Source: Bacteroidia bacterium (GTDB lineage Bacteria > Bacteroidota > Bacteroidia > Bacteroidales > CAJPTX01). Taken from it: a stretch of DNA of 64,000 nucleotides. The notes beneath the pieces are model-generated. The model was given only the letters and a program-made list of their open reading frames with translations. It did no database searches and was not told where the DNA came from. The DNA is taken from assembly GCA_905373475.1 (NCBI GenBank), contig CAJPTC010000005.1, positions 27,796-91,795 on the forward strand. Direction: 5' to 3'. The position numbers were made by a program, and so were the translations under genes. Of the stretch, positions 1-8,775 are shown one piece after another. Each line of letters begins with the position of its first letter. Within the stretch, counting starts at the first letter, position 1.

Positions 1-339
1 GGCGATGAGGATATTCTTGCTTCTAAGTCCTTTACCGTTACCAAAGACATTGTTGTAACAGCCGAGTTTGAACAGACGACCGCTGTAGACGACCTCGTAT
101 TTGCTAATGTGATGGTTGCTCCGAATCCGTTCAAGGAACAATTGCGAATTGCGAACTACGAATCTCGTGGTGAAACGGCATACGAGTTACTCAACGTAAA
201 TGGTCAGTTGGTACGTTCGGGTAGTTTGCAACCGACTGAAACAGTGGTTGAAACCTCCAATTTGGCACAAGGTGTATACGTCCTTCGTCTCACGACCAAC
301 CACGGTATCGTTAAGACGTTTAGGCTCGTAAAAGAGTAG
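1..339 (+). CDS. T9SS cargo protein, C-terminal part (5' end outside window)
   Basis: The reading frame is open from the first base, so the start lies upstream of the window. The visible 112 residues begin with the end of a beta-rich repeat (SKSFTVTKDIVVTAEFE), followed by a linker and a type IX secretion type A sorting domain: VAPNPF near the domain start, then GVYVLRL and the final KTFRLVKE. In this family the domain directs export through the outer membrane by the Por system and is normally removed during surface attachment. The domain closely resembles the C-terminus of the giant protein ending at 21367 (NPFxxQLRI, then KTYRVVKQ). What the cargo does cannot be told from this fragment. Confidence 0.85.
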   Translation, partial: GDEDILASKSFTVTKDIVVTAEFEQTTAVDDLVFANVMVAPNPFKEQLRIANYESRGETAYELLNVNGQLVRSGSLQPTETVVETSNLAQGVYVLRLTTNHGIVKTFRLVKE

Positions 340-401
340 ACTGAAATGAACCTTGCTTGCAAGTTTACCACGCTTGGTGTGCTACAAGCATGAGGTTAAA
401 G

Positions 402-437
402 AAAAAGGAGCATTGCAATAGCAGTGCTCCTTTTTTA
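402..437. terminator. bidirectional hairpin terminator
   Basis: The stem AGGAGCATTGC / GCAGTGCTCCT has one G-T wobble and an AATA loop. It is flanked by A5 on the left and T6 on the right, so it can terminate both the cargo gene on the plus strand and manA on the minus strand. It sits in the gap between the two convergent genes. Confidence 0.85.
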
Positions 438-488
438 ATACTGAAAATTTGGCGTGGGATGTGTCAAAGTAGAAATCGGGACTCCCAA

Positions 489-1475
489 TTATGTCGTAAT
501 TGCAAATTCCAGAATATGAGCAGGCTGTGTATTGCTCAGAGCAAAACGATAGGAACTGATGCAGGCAGGCACTACCACAACCTCCATAGGGTTAACCAGT
601 ATGGAGGTTGTTCCCGTTTCGCTTGTCCAGCTGAGTATAAATGGCGTATTAAGGCTTAAGTAGGAGCGGAGTTTGTATTCCTTTTCAAAAAAAAGTGGTG
701 TGCCTTCCTGTACGACGTGTTTGGCAAGGTAAAGCGGTGCAATATTTATAAGTTCTTGTGATTTGCGCTCTGTTTCTGGAGCTTCATGTCGTATACCGAC
801 TTGTTGTGACAAGCAGATAGCAGCACAGCCAAGCTCTACGTGCAGTTCCCGTTTGTTGCCATGCGCATCTGTGCGTCCCCAGTCGTAAAGACGGTAGGTC
901 GTATCGCTAGGCTGTTGTACTTCCAGTAGTTGAATTCCTCCACCTAAAGCATGCACCAAACCACCAGGCACAAAGTATATGTCACCCTTGTGTGCGCTAT
1001 AATCTGCCATTTGCTCTACCAGCGTCTCTTCCTCAATACACTTACGCAGTGTTGCCTTATCGAGTGCTTGCTTAAAACCTGCATAGATGCGGCTGCTTTG
1101 TGTGGCTTCTAGTATGTACCACATTTCACTTTTTCCGTTGGGCTGTCCGTGGAGCTGTGCAAATGCGTCGCCGGGGTGCACCTGAATGGAAAGAGGGGAA
1201 AGTGTATCAATCCATTTAATCAGAGGGATTGAATTTTCTTGCGCATTGTTGCCTAGTAGAGGTAACGAATAGTAGTCTAAAAGAAAACGAAGATTTTGCC
1301 CCTCTAATGCCCCATTTCGGACAATAGACTCGTGTCCTTGCAATGCAGAGAGCAGCCACCGCTCACCTATGGGAATGCCCTTTATGGGCTCTCCTAAATG
1401 TCTTCCCCCCCATGGGCGTGGTACGTTTTCCCATGCGAAAATAAGCGGATAGAGGTTTTTTAGTTTTTCCTTCAT
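489..1475 (-). CDS. manA: mannose-6-phosphate isomerase, class I
   Basis: A 328-residue protein that should interconvert mannose 6-phosphate and fructose 6-phosphate in the cytoplasm, feeding GDP-mannose and surface polysaccharide synthesis. The cupin metal site is visible: QVHPGD near residue 100, then KSEMWYILEA, and later PGGLVHALGGGIQLLEVQQ followed by TYRLYDWGR, the usual type I signature order. Length fits the short type I enzymes of Bacteroidota and Firmicutes. The start is an ATG 8 bp downstream of the restriction-modification gene stop, so the two are probably co-transcribed. Confidence 0.9.
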   Translation of the reverse strand: MKEKLKNLYPLIFAWENVPRPWGGRHLGEPIKGIPIGERWLLSALQGHESIVRNGALEGQNLRFLLDYYSLPLLGNNAQENSIPLIKWIDTLSPLSIQVHPGDAFAQLHGQPNGKSEMWYILEATQSSRIYAGFKQALDKATLRKCIEEETLVEQMADYSAHKGDIYFVPGGLVHALGGGIQLLEVQQPSDTTYRLYDWGRTDAHGNKRELHVELGCAAICLSQQVGIRHEAPETERKSQELINIAPLYLAKHVVQEGTPLFFEKEYKLRSYLSLNTPFILSWTSETGTTSILVNPMEVVVVPACISSYRFALSNTQPAHILEFAITT

Positions 1476-1483
1476 GTCTTCTG

Positions 1484-4042
1484 TTAGCTTAATAGAAATC
1501 CGTATTCGTAAACCTTCGGCACAATTTTAAGGCGGAGAGCTTCCATGGCTGCCTTCAAATTGCCCAAGAGACGATTGTATTCGGCATCCTCACTTCTGCT
1601 ATTCATTCTCCCTTTACGCAAATTCTGATCGCTTGTCGCACTATTGCCCCGTCCGGGCACGGACCGACCTTGAAAATATTCCCGAATGTCGTAGTACGAT
1701 GCATTGGGGTTAGCGTTCGGCTGCGCATGGTAGTAACGCCATAGCTCGCGCCCCGCGTCAAGTACTGCCATGGCTTCTGGTGAAAAGACGAGCGGTTCGG
1801 TAGGTATAAACAACTGTTCTTGTGCCAAATCGCGCAGAGTGCCAATCCGTTGTTTGGACTGTTTTTCTTCCTCGCTTTGCGCAGTACCTAGTACCTCGCA
1901 CTTAGTACTTGCGCCAGAGGCGCATCGTCCTTGTATAAAGTCTGTCATGAAGTGGCTCTCAAACGCCTCTTTGGCATTGACTTCTTGTTCGATAAACGGA
2001 ATCCAATGGTTAGTACCGTACTGACTTCGTATGTAGTTGGAAAACAATAGGAATGTAAGACAATCAGATTGAAACAATTGGTCGGTCATATAGGCTGCTG
2101 AGGGATACAGAAATTGATCGCGATCGTTGTGCCATTCTGCCTTTACTACTATTCGTACTGCAAAGTAGATAGCAATTACGAACAGGTTTTGTGCACCGAC
2201 AAGCGTATGACGTCCCCCTTTCTTTCGGGGTCGCTCCACATTGTCTAAAAAAATGGTATTCCAATTCTGAAAATCATTACCCACTGATGCCAGATGCCCA
2301 ATTGCCTCGTTAGTTGTTACGGTAGAATATGTTTTAAGCCAGTCGCTAATTAGCTTTTTCCCATCGTAGCTCTCACAATATTTTTCGCCGATCGCTTTAC
2401 CATCTGCATCGAGGAGAGGAAGTGCAATACCACGAAAAGTCTCTTTTAACTTCGTGTCCCAGATGAAAAATCCGATAGGGAATTCGCCGTTCACGTTGTC
2501 AAATGTACGTGCAGGGACAAGAAATCCTGACAGTAATTTGGGCTGAAAATTGGCTCGGAAATCATTAAAATTTGGAGCTTGAAGATGTTTTAATGTTGAG
2601 AATTGCCCTATGATACAATTGCTTAGTTCATAATAAATGCGCAATAAGAATTGGGCATACAGTTCAGCACTGGCTTTCCCCATTTTGTCGGCATACAAGT
2701 CATGAATGCGACAGACCTGGACGTCGCGCCGTTGCCGACCGATACGCGCATCGCCTTCCACATACGGCGGATTGATATATACTACCAGCCTTTTGCGCTT
2801 TTCGGGATTGTTTATAATATCTTGTAGCGGTTGCGGGAGCTTCGTAAACTCATCGTTCAAGAAATCGAACTGGAATACGTGACTTTCCAACAGGTTGGCC
2901 CCGTTCCTGATGCGGTCTTTCATCACGTCGACATCCTGCTGATCGAGCGTCGAAGCCCATATATGGTACTTGTTGGTGAGCCCGTTCAGGAGGTTGCCCG
3001 TACCCGCGGCACAGTCCCATACGTAGTATTCGTCTTGCCAGTTTTCGCCTAATGCGTCGGCAAGATACTTTTGCGAGAGGTCTACCCAGATCTTGGGTGT
3101 AAAGAATGAACCCTTGCGCTCGCGCACATCTTGCGGTACAAGGAGGTCGCGCCGCTTGATGATGTAGTCCCAGTATTCCTCGCGTGGCGGGCGCTGGTAC
3201 AGACTCCAAAACTGCGCGTGTGCTTTCTGCTGGCCTTTGAAAAATACCTCGCTAGCGGTAAAAAGACCATCTGCATCTACTTTTCTATCAACTATATAAC
3301 GATTGTCGCGTAGTAGTACAAAGAGGGCTTTCTTGATAGATTGATTGTTGTTTGAAAGGAGGTCGGCTAGGAAAAAGTCGCCATCGATTAGACCGCGTTT
3401 TTTCAATCCCTCCCAGTTTACATCAATGCTTGGCTGCACTTGTGCCAACCAACGCTGGTAGATGCTCACGAAGTTGTTCTTGTTAATCTGTATTAGCTCG
3501 GAGCTTTCGCTTAAATGCTGTTTTATGAACTCGCGTAGCTCGTTTTCGTGCACATCGTAACGAAAGATGTAGGCGGTTTTATCTAAAGTTGCTTTAACAG
3601 CGTCGTATAGCAAGCTAAATTCGCGCGATTTCTCATCAGAGGGTGTCACGTTCCAGTTGAAATCATTCTGCGAGAAAAAGGGTAGAATGTCTTTGTATGG
3701 AATAAAGGCAATCTTCTCGGCATCGAAAGCAGCGAGAAAGGGAGGTGGTAGAAAGGTCTCGAAGGTGCACGCTTTGCCGATAGTTAGAATGAGTTGCACG
3801 AGGGGTTTGTAGATATCGGCAACTACGCCGCGTTTGGCTTCCGCCCAGAGCAAAGAAACCGTTTCTCGTCCCTCTGTAGGGGCGAGGCATGCCTCGCCCG
3901 CTATTACATGCTTTGTGTCTTGTTTTTGGGTAACGCAGAAGTCAATTTTTCCGAGCCTGTTACCACAATCGTATGCAGCAAAGAATTGCTCGGCTATGCG
4001 AATTTTTAGTTCCTCTTCTTGTAGGTTGTTGTATTGCGGCAT
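1484..4042 (-). CDS. type II restriction-modification enzyme, fused nuclease-methyltransferase (type IIG-like)
   Basis: An 852-residue single-chain enzyme. The methyltransferase core is clear: SAM-binding motif I (VWDCAAGTGNLLNGL) and catalytic motif IV NPPY, which marks amino-methylation, normally N6-adenine. The N-terminus carries a PD-(D/E)xK-like pattern: IDFCV near residue 33, then LLWAEAK, with D, E and K in the expected order, so cleavage activity is likely (inference). The C-terminal part probably holds target recognition. The ATG at 4042 is preferred over an upstream in-frame start at 4108 because it avoids overlap with ispH and starts where the conserved-looking sequence begins. A palindromic repeat is translated in frame between the nuclease D and ExK residues. 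A defence gene inside a housekeeping run suggests acquisition. Confidence 0.8.
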   Translation of the reverse strand: MPQYNNLQEEELKIRIAEQFFAAYDCGNRLGKIDFCVTQKQDTKHVIAGEACLAPTEGRETVSLLWAEAKRGVVADIYKPLVQLILTIGKACTFETFLPPPFLAAFDAEKIAFIPYKDILPFFSQNDFNWNVTPSDEKSREFSLLYDAVKATLDKTAYIFRYDVHENELREFIKQHLSESSELIQINKNNFVSIYQRWLAQVQPSIDVNWEGLKKRGLIDGDFFLADLLSNNNQSIKKALFVLLRDNRYIVDRKVDADGLFTASEVFFKGQQKAHAQFWSLYQRPPREEYWDYIIKRRDLLVPQDVRERKGSFFTPKIWVDLSQKYLADALGENWQDEYYVWDCAAGTGNLLNGLTNKYHIWASTLDQQDVDVMKDRIRNGANLLESHVFQFDFLNDEFTKLPQPLQDIINNPEKRKRLVVYINPPYVEGDARIGRQRRDVQVCRIHDLYADKMGKASAELYAQFLLRIYYELSNCIIGQFSTLKHLQAPNFNDFRANFQPKLLSGFLVPARTFDNVNGEFPIGFFIWDTKLKETFRGIALPLLDADGKAIGEKYCESYDGKKLISDWLKTYSTVTTNEAIGHLASVGNDFQNWNTIFLDNVERPRKKGGRHTLVGAQNLFVIAIYFAVRIVVKAEWHNDRDQFLYPSAAYMTDQLFQSDCLTFLLFSNYIRSQYGTNHWIPFIEQEVNAKEAFESHFMTDFIQGRCASGASTKCEVLGTAQSEEEKQSKQRIGTLRDLAQEQLFIPTEPLVFSPEAMAVLDAGRELWRYYHAQPNANPNASYYDIREYFQGRSVPGRGNSATSDQNLRKGRMNSRSEDAEYNRLLGNLKAAMEALRLKIVPKVYEYGFLLS
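3875..3899. repeat. palindromic repeat, copy 1, inside the restriction enzyme gene
   Basis: A core palindrome of GGGCGAGGC arms around a central AT, preceded by TGTAGG. It matches 24 of 25 bases with 21377-21401. It lies within coding sequence and is translated in frame on the minus strand as GEACLAPTE. The adjoining CGCTATTA resembles, in inverted orientation, the GATAGCGGGC that ends the second copy, suggesting a composite element. Confidence 0.8.
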
Positions 4043-4076
4043 GCGGTCTGTATCTTTTTTATTTGCCTCTAAAAAA

Positions 4077-4976
4077 CTATGCCTTTCTTGGAGTTGTTGC
4101 CTTAGCAATGTTGGCTACGCGTTGTGCTACGGCTTCCATTAACCACCGCGGTGTGGAGGTCGCGCCGCAAATGCCAAGGTGCTCGACACCTTCTAACCAT
4201 TCGGGAGCAATTTCGTCTGTACCCGTTGTGAAATATGTACGCGGGTTAACGCTCCTGCACTCTTCGTAAAGCATCTTTCCGTTAGAACTCTTTTGCCCGC
4301 TCACGAAAAGAATAGCATCGTGTTGCTTTGCAAAGGCTGCCAGCGATTCATGGCGGTTGGCTACCTGCCCGCACGTGCTGGCATGCACTTTTAGTGGGAG
4401 GTCGGTTGTCCCCAATGCTGCTTGCATACGTTCCTCAATGAGCGTAGTAATTGCCTTGTACTGTTGCGCGCTCATAGTGGTTTGAGAAAAGCATTCGATC
4501 GGGCGCCGGAAATCTATTTGCGTCAAATCTTCTTTATGCTGTACTACGTGCACTTCGCAATCTGTTTGTCCTCGTAATCCGTTAACCTCTGCGTGATCAG
4601 GCTTCCCGAAGATCACGATTTGTCCACCAACAGTTTTAAGCGTCTCGCCGCTCTTTTTTACCTTCTTCTGCAATTGCAATACTACAGGGCACGTAGCATC
4701 AATGACCTCCATGCCCAGTTCCTGAGCTTTTGCATACGTAGTGGGTGGTTCGCCATGCGCACGAAACATGATGCGTTCCCCCTTGTGTGCTACTAATTCG
4801 TCAGCATAAATGGTTCGTAGCCCTGCTTTTTCTAAGCGCTGTACCTCTGCTCCGTTATGAACAATATCGCCCAGACAAAGTAACTTGCCACACTGTCCGA
4901 GTTCGTGTTCGGCAAGCTCTATGGCGCGTACTACGCCAAAACAAAAACCAGAATTCGGATCAATTTCAATCTGCAT
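4077..4976 (-). CDS. ispH: 4-hydroxy-3-methylbut-2-enyl diphosphate reductase
   Basis: A 299-residue iron-sulfur enzyme making IPP and DMAPP in the last step of the non-mevalonate isoprenoid pathway. The three cluster cysteines are present: GFCFGV (C12), DATCPVV and GICGATSTP. The HAEVNGLRG segment holds the catalytic glutamate. Full length, with a standard ATG. A -7 promoter box lies 36 bp upstream, so it can be transcribed separately from radA. Confidence 0.95.
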   Translation of the reverse strand: MQIEIDPNSGFCFGVVRAIELAEHELGQCGKLLCLGDIVHNGAEVQRLEKAGLRTIYADELVAHKGERIMFRAHGEPPTTYAKAQELGMEVIDATCPVVLQLQKKVKKSGETLKTVGGQIVIFGKPDHAEVNGLRGQTDCEVHVVQHKEDLTQIDFRRPIECFSQTTMSAQQYKAITTLIEERMQAALGTTDLPLKVHASTCGQVANRHESLAAFAKQHDAILFVSGQKSSNGKMLYEECRSVNPRTYFTTGTDEIAPEWLEGVEHLGICGATSTPRWLMEAVAQRVANIAKATTPRKA

Positions 4977-5011
4977 CGCCTTGCTGCACTCTCGTTTGTT
5001 TGGTTCTAAGG

Positions 5012-5019
5012 CAAAGGTA
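5012..5019 (-). promoter_or_regulatory. -7 box (TACCTTTG) for ispH
   Basis: Exact match to the Bacteroidota TAnnTTTG element, upstream of the ispH ATG in the radA-ispH gap. No clear -33 TTG at 19-21 bp was seen. Confidence 0.5.
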
Positions 5020-5030
5020 GTAGGTTACTA

Positions 5031-6395
5031 CTACTGTTTGAGCAAGAAGCGGGTCAGTTCGTCCACTTTGGCTACGCCGTGGTAACCATCAGAAGGCATG
5101 GCTGCCATAGCTTCGCGTGTGAGATTAGCGCCAAAAATCTGTTTGAAACCGAGACGGTGTGCTTCCAGTGTACGTTGATCCATGCGTGCTACGGGGCGGA
5201 TTTCCCCCGCTAGTCCTACTTCGCCCGCAAAACACCAATCGGTGGGGACAGCAAGGTCGTATACTGAGGAGAGAATAGCCACCAGAACGCCAAGGTCTAC
5301 GGCGGGGTCTTCTACCTTTATTCCTCCCGCAATGTTGAGAAATACATCTTTCGTACCCATACGCAGATTCAGTCGTCGTTCTAGTACGGCGAGGAGCATG
5401 TTTAGTCGTCGCGGATCGTAGCCCGTTGTGGAACGTTGCGGTGTGCCATACGCTGAATTGCTAACGAGCGCTTGCACTTCTACAAGAAGCGGACGAATTC
5501 CATTTAATACGACGGTAACGGCAATGCCGCTCAGCGCCTCCTGTCGGTGCGAGAGGAGAAGTTCAGAGGGATTTGTTATTTCGCGTAGCCCAGAACTCTG
5601 CATTTCGAACATAGCAAGCTCGTAGGTCGAGCCAAAGCGATTTTTTATAGAACGTAGTAGGCGGTAAGTGTGGCTAGAATCGCCTTCAAACTGAAGTACA
5701 ACGTCAACAATATGTTCCAGCACTTTGGGACCTGCCAGCGTACCCTCTTTGTTTATGTGTCCGATGAGTAGTACGGGCACGCCGCTGGTCTTGGCATAGC
5801 GAAGTAAGGCGGAGGCGCATTCGCGTACTTGTCCCACAGAACCAGCCGAGGAGTCCATATTCTCTGTGTAGAGCGTCTGGATAGAATCTATCACAACAAA
5901 GCCTGGGTTTACTTCGGCACAATGGTGTAGGATGCTTTCGAGTAGCGTTTCGTTGAGTACGAGGCAGTTGTCTGGAAGTGCTCCGAGTCGGTCTGCGCGC
6001 ATACGGATTTGGCTAGCGCTTTCTTCGCCTGAGACGTACAAAATGCGGTCAAAGTGACTGCGAAGCGCTATTTGTAATGATAGGGTCGATTTGCCGATGC
6101 CTGGTTCGCCGCCTAACAGCGTAATAGAGCCTGGGACGATGCCGCCCCCCAGTAGCCGATTTACTTCTTGTAACCCAGAGTCTAGACGTATCTCGTTGCT
6201 GCTTTGTACCTCGCGTAAGTTCTGGGGGTGTGCTTGACGCGAAATCTCAATGAGCCCCTTGGTGTGTGTGGTGGGCTGTACTACCTTTTCTTCCACGTAG
6301 GTGTTCCATTGCCCACATGCGGGACAACGCCCTAACCACTTTACAGAACTCGCGCCGCAATTCTGACAAACGTAGCTACTTTTTACCTTGACCAT
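5031..6395 (-). CDS. radA: DNA repair protein RadA (branch-migration ATPase)
   Basis: A 454-residue protein working with RecA on recombination intermediates. In order: a C4 zinc finger at the N-terminus (CQNCG ... CPACG), Walker A GGEPGIGKST, the RadA-specific KNRFGS motif, and a Lon-type C-terminal domain. The ATG at 6395 is chosen because the zinc finger starts a few residues later; a longer frame to 6524 only adds non-conserved residues over the neighbouring gene. It overlaps the 3' end of the flippase-like gene by 20 bp, so translation is probably coupled. Confidence 0.95.
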   Translation of the reverse strand: MVKVKSSYVCQNCGASSVKWLGRCPACGQWNTYVEEKVVQPTTHTKGLIEISRQAHPQNLREVQSSNEIRLDSGLQEVNRLLGGGIVPGSITLLGGEPGIGKSTLSLQIALRSHFDRILYVSGEESASQIRMRADRLGALPDNCLVLNETLLESILHHCAEVNPGFVVIDSIQTLYTENMDSSAGSVGQVRECASALLRYAKTSGVPVLLIGHINKEGTLAGPKVLEHIVDVVLQFEGDSSHTYRLLRSIKNRFGSTYELAMFEMQSSGLREITNPSELLLSHRQEALSGIAVTVVLNGIRPLLVEVQALVSNSAYGTPQRSTTGYDPRRLNMLLAVLERRLNLRMGTKDVFLNIAGGIKVEDPAVDLGVLVAILSSVYDLAVPTDWCFAGEVGLAGEIRPVARMDQRTLEAHRLGFKQIFGANLTREAMAAMPSDGYHGVAKVDELTRFLLKQ

Positions 6396-7410
6396 CTGTG
6401 TTACTCTTTGTTCGCTTCCGTACAAAAGTAAACAAGTAACACAATGCGAGGAATACGACGTAGAGGAGAATTTGCCCTTCGTGCGATAGGGTAGCGTATG
6501 CCAATGCATCGGGGCGTGCCACACCCTCTACTGCGAGCCATAACACAACGGCTAGATGAAACGAACCGATGCCTCCTTGTGCTGGTATAATCATACCAAA
6601 CGTGCCTACAACAAGGATTGCTAAACTCGCTGCTCCTCCCAATTGCGCTGTGGCTGGAAGCGCTAACGAAATGGTATAAGCCATGAGCCAGTAGCAGCCC
6701 CATAGCAAGAGAGTATAAACTACAAAAAGCCACTTTGACTTGAGCTTCACGATGCTTTGTATGCCATCCCATAGGGCAGCTTTTTTATCATTCCACCAAC
6801 TTCGGAGGCGATTGCCGAAACGCCCAGAACGAAGCAGATAGAAAAGCAACAGGAATGCGAGAAAAACGCCCACAAAGAGTGCTAGCAATACAAATACCTT
6901 AGTAGACGAAAATGAGGCGAAAAAGGGTGCAAAAACAGTCTTCCATAGAAAAGAACCAAAGCGATCGAAACTGACAATAACCGCCAATAGGGTTACTATA
7001 AGCGTGGATATAAGATCTATTAGACGTTCGGTTACGACAGTGCCGAGAGTGGTTGCCAATGGCAATTGTGTACGCTTGGCGACCAACGTGCAGCGTCCTA
7101 CTTCGCCTGCGCGCGGAACGAGAAGGTTTACAAAATAGCCAAAGAGGAGACCGTAAAGCGCGTCAAAGAATGTCACCGTGCGGTGCTCTACATTCATAAG
7201 CTGTTGCCAGCGTACGGCGCGAACAAAAAAAGAAGCGGTACTAATGAGTACCGCTATGGTTATCCAGCCCACACTAGCACCTCGAAATGAGGCAAGGAAG
7301 CTGTCTAGCTCTACCTCTCGAAATGCCAAGTAGAGCAATAATACAGAGAAGGGGAGTACCAGCAATACCTTAACGGCAGGATGCTTGAGATATGCCCCGA
7401 GCTTTGCCAT
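6376..7410 (-). CDS. lysylphosphatidylglycerol synthase/flippase-like (UPF0104) membrane protein
   Basis: A 344-residue polytopic inner-membrane protein with about eight hydrophobic segments. The family pattern is visible in RAVRWQQLM after the second segment, then FVNLLVPRAGEVGRC and PAQGGIGSFHLAVVLW near the C-terminus. Relatives include the membrane domain of MprF-type proteins, so lipid handling is likely, but the substrate is unknown. No soluble aminoacyl-transferase domain is present. It starts 11 bp after the panD stop and overlaps radA. Confidence 0.75.
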   Translation of the reverse strand: MAKLGAYLKHPAVKVLLVLPFSVLLLYLAFREVELDSFLASFRGASVGWITIAVLISTASFFVRAVRWQQLMNVEHRTVTFFDALYGLLFGYFVNLLVPRAGEVGRCTLVAKRTQLPLATTLGTVVTERLIDLISTLIVTLLAVIVSFDRFGSFLWKTVFAPFFASFSSTKVFVLLALFVGVFLAFLLLFYLLRSGRFGNRLRSWWNDKKAALWDGIQSIVKLKSKWLFVVYTLLLWGCYWLMAYTISLALPATAQLGGAASLAILVVGTFGMIIPAQGGIGSFHLAVVLWLAVEGVARPDALAYATLSHEGQILLYVVFLALCYLFTFVRKRTKSNTDGQGKK

Positions 7411-7421
7411 AAGTGGCTGTA

Positions 7422-7775
7422 CTAAACGTTGAGCCTATTGGTTGCCGTATCTGGGAATATGATGGAGGGTTGAAATGTCTTTGCCTCCTCGAGTTCCATG
7501 ATACCGTATGCTATGATAATTACAATGTCGTTTACGGCACATTTGCGTGCCGCTGGTCCGTTCAGGCAGATTACGCCCGAATTGCGTGCACCGCGTATCG
7601 TGTACGTATCGAAACGTTCGCCATTGTTTACATTGACAATAGATACCCGCTCGCCCTCTAGAAGGTTTGCCGCCTCCATGAGTGCTTCGTCTATGGTAAT
7701 ACTCCCGATATAGTCCAGATTCGCCTCGGTAACGTGTACACGGTGAATCTTCGATTTAAGCATTTGTACTTGCAT
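7422..7775 (-). CDS. panD: aspartate 1-decarboxylase proenzyme
   Basis: A 117-residue pyruvoyl enzyme converting aspartate to beta-alanine for pantothenate and CoA. The self-cleavage site is YIGSITID (between G24 and S25), and KSKIHRVHVT and LNGPAAR are typical. The start at 7775 (MQVQMLKSK) aligns with the E. coli form MIRTMLQGK. It follows panC by 73 bp. Confidence 0.95.
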   Translation of the reverse strand: MQVQMLKSKIHRVHVTEANLDYIGSITIDEALMEAANLLEGERVSIVNVNNGERFDTYTIRGARNSGVICLNGPAARKCAVNDIVIIIAYGIMELEEAKTFQPSIIFPDTATNRLNV

Positions 7776-7848
7776 ATTCTCTCCAATGCTTGCTAGTTCA
7801 AGAAGTGTGTAGTGCTTAGTACTAACGAAAAATGGTAAAAGGGTTAGG

Positions 7849-8685
7849 CTAGTAGCCTATATTGTCTATTAGGCGTACAGCGCCTGCTTGTACAGCGGTG
7901 AGGCATCGTGTTTGGTTTGGGCGGAATTCGGAGAGTGGTTCTAGTGTGTTGGCATCTGCAAATTCCAAATACTCTACGTGAAGCGGCGTGTGCGCTTCTA
8001 TCTGCTGTATTGCCCAGTTACGCACCTCGGAAAGCGGTTGCGTCTTCAAGGGTTCGCCCAGCTGGCTCAGTGTAGCATAGATAGCAGGTGCTTCGCGACG
8101 ACTCTCGGAGTCTAGCAACTGGTTACGCGAACTCATTGCCAAACCATCCGCCTCGCGAACGATAGGGCAAGGTACAATTTCAATCTGCATGTTCAGCTGG
8201 CGCACGAGGTCGCGAATGATGAGCATCTGTTGGTAATCCTTCTCGCCAAAATAGGCACGTGTGGGTTGTACCAGTTCAAAGAGTTTGCTTACAATTTGCC
8301 CTACGCCATTGAAGTGCCCAGGTCTGTGAGCGCCTTCCAAAACTTTGTCTAGGTTGCCAAAAGTAAATTGGCGAGTATCGGGGGTGGGGTAAATCTCTTT
8401 TTCGCTGGGGGCAAAGAAAATAGTAGCTCCAATGCTCTCAACCAGTTTTCCGTCGCTCATCAGGTCGCGCGGGTAGGTTCTAAAATCGTTCGGGTTATTG
8501 AATTGCGTGGGGTTCACAAAGTCGCTCACTACTACTACATCGTTTTCCTCAAGCGCCCGCTTGATGAGCGATACATGCCCCGCGTGGAGTGCCCCCATGG
8601 TGGGTACTAAGCCTATGGTATGCGACAGAACACGATACGCCTCCAACAGATTCCGTAATTCTTCACACGTCTCGACTTGTTGCAT
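7849..8685 (-). CDS. panC: pantothenate synthetase
   Basis: A 278-residue ATP-dependent ligase joining pantoate and beta-alanine. Visible motifs: LVPTMGALHAGHVSLI (adenylate-forming HIGH-like site), FVNPTQFN, GHFNGVGQIVSKLF, YFGEKDYQQM and AMSSRNQLL. Full length. With panD it covers the last step and its precursor, and the gap to panD suggests one transcript. Confidence 0.95.
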   Translation of the reverse strand: MQQVETCEELRNLLEAYRVLSHTIGLVPTMGALHAGHVSLIKRALEENDVVVVSDFVNPTQFNNPNDFRTYPRDLMSDGKLVESIGATIFFAPSEKEIYPTPDTRQFTFGNLDKVLEGAHRPGHFNGVGQIVSKLFELVQPTRAYFGEKDYQQMLIIRDLVRQLNMQIEIVPCPIVREADGLAMSSRNQLLDSESRREAPAIYATLSQLGEPLKTQPLSEVRNWAIQQIEAHTPLHVEYLEFADANTLEPLSEFRPNQTRCLTAVQAGAVRLIDNIGY

Positions 8686-8717
8686 TTTTCTTTATGTCTT
8701 CTTTCAGTATTGTTTCA

Positions 8718-8725
8718 AACATATC
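8718..8725 (-). promoter_or_regulatory. -7 box (TATGTTTG) for panC operon
   Basis: Exact TAnnTTTG match 32 bp upstream of the panC ATG, within the smpB-panC gap. No convincing -33 element. Confidence 0.4.
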
Positions 8726-8775
8726 CTGTGCCAGATCGTACGATCTGCGCATCCGTGCAGTTGCACTATAACGAA

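Noticed and set aside
3834..4142. Open plus-strand frames over the start of the restriction enzyme gene
   Set aside because: They mirror the coding strand of two well-supported minus-strand genes and show no family motifs.
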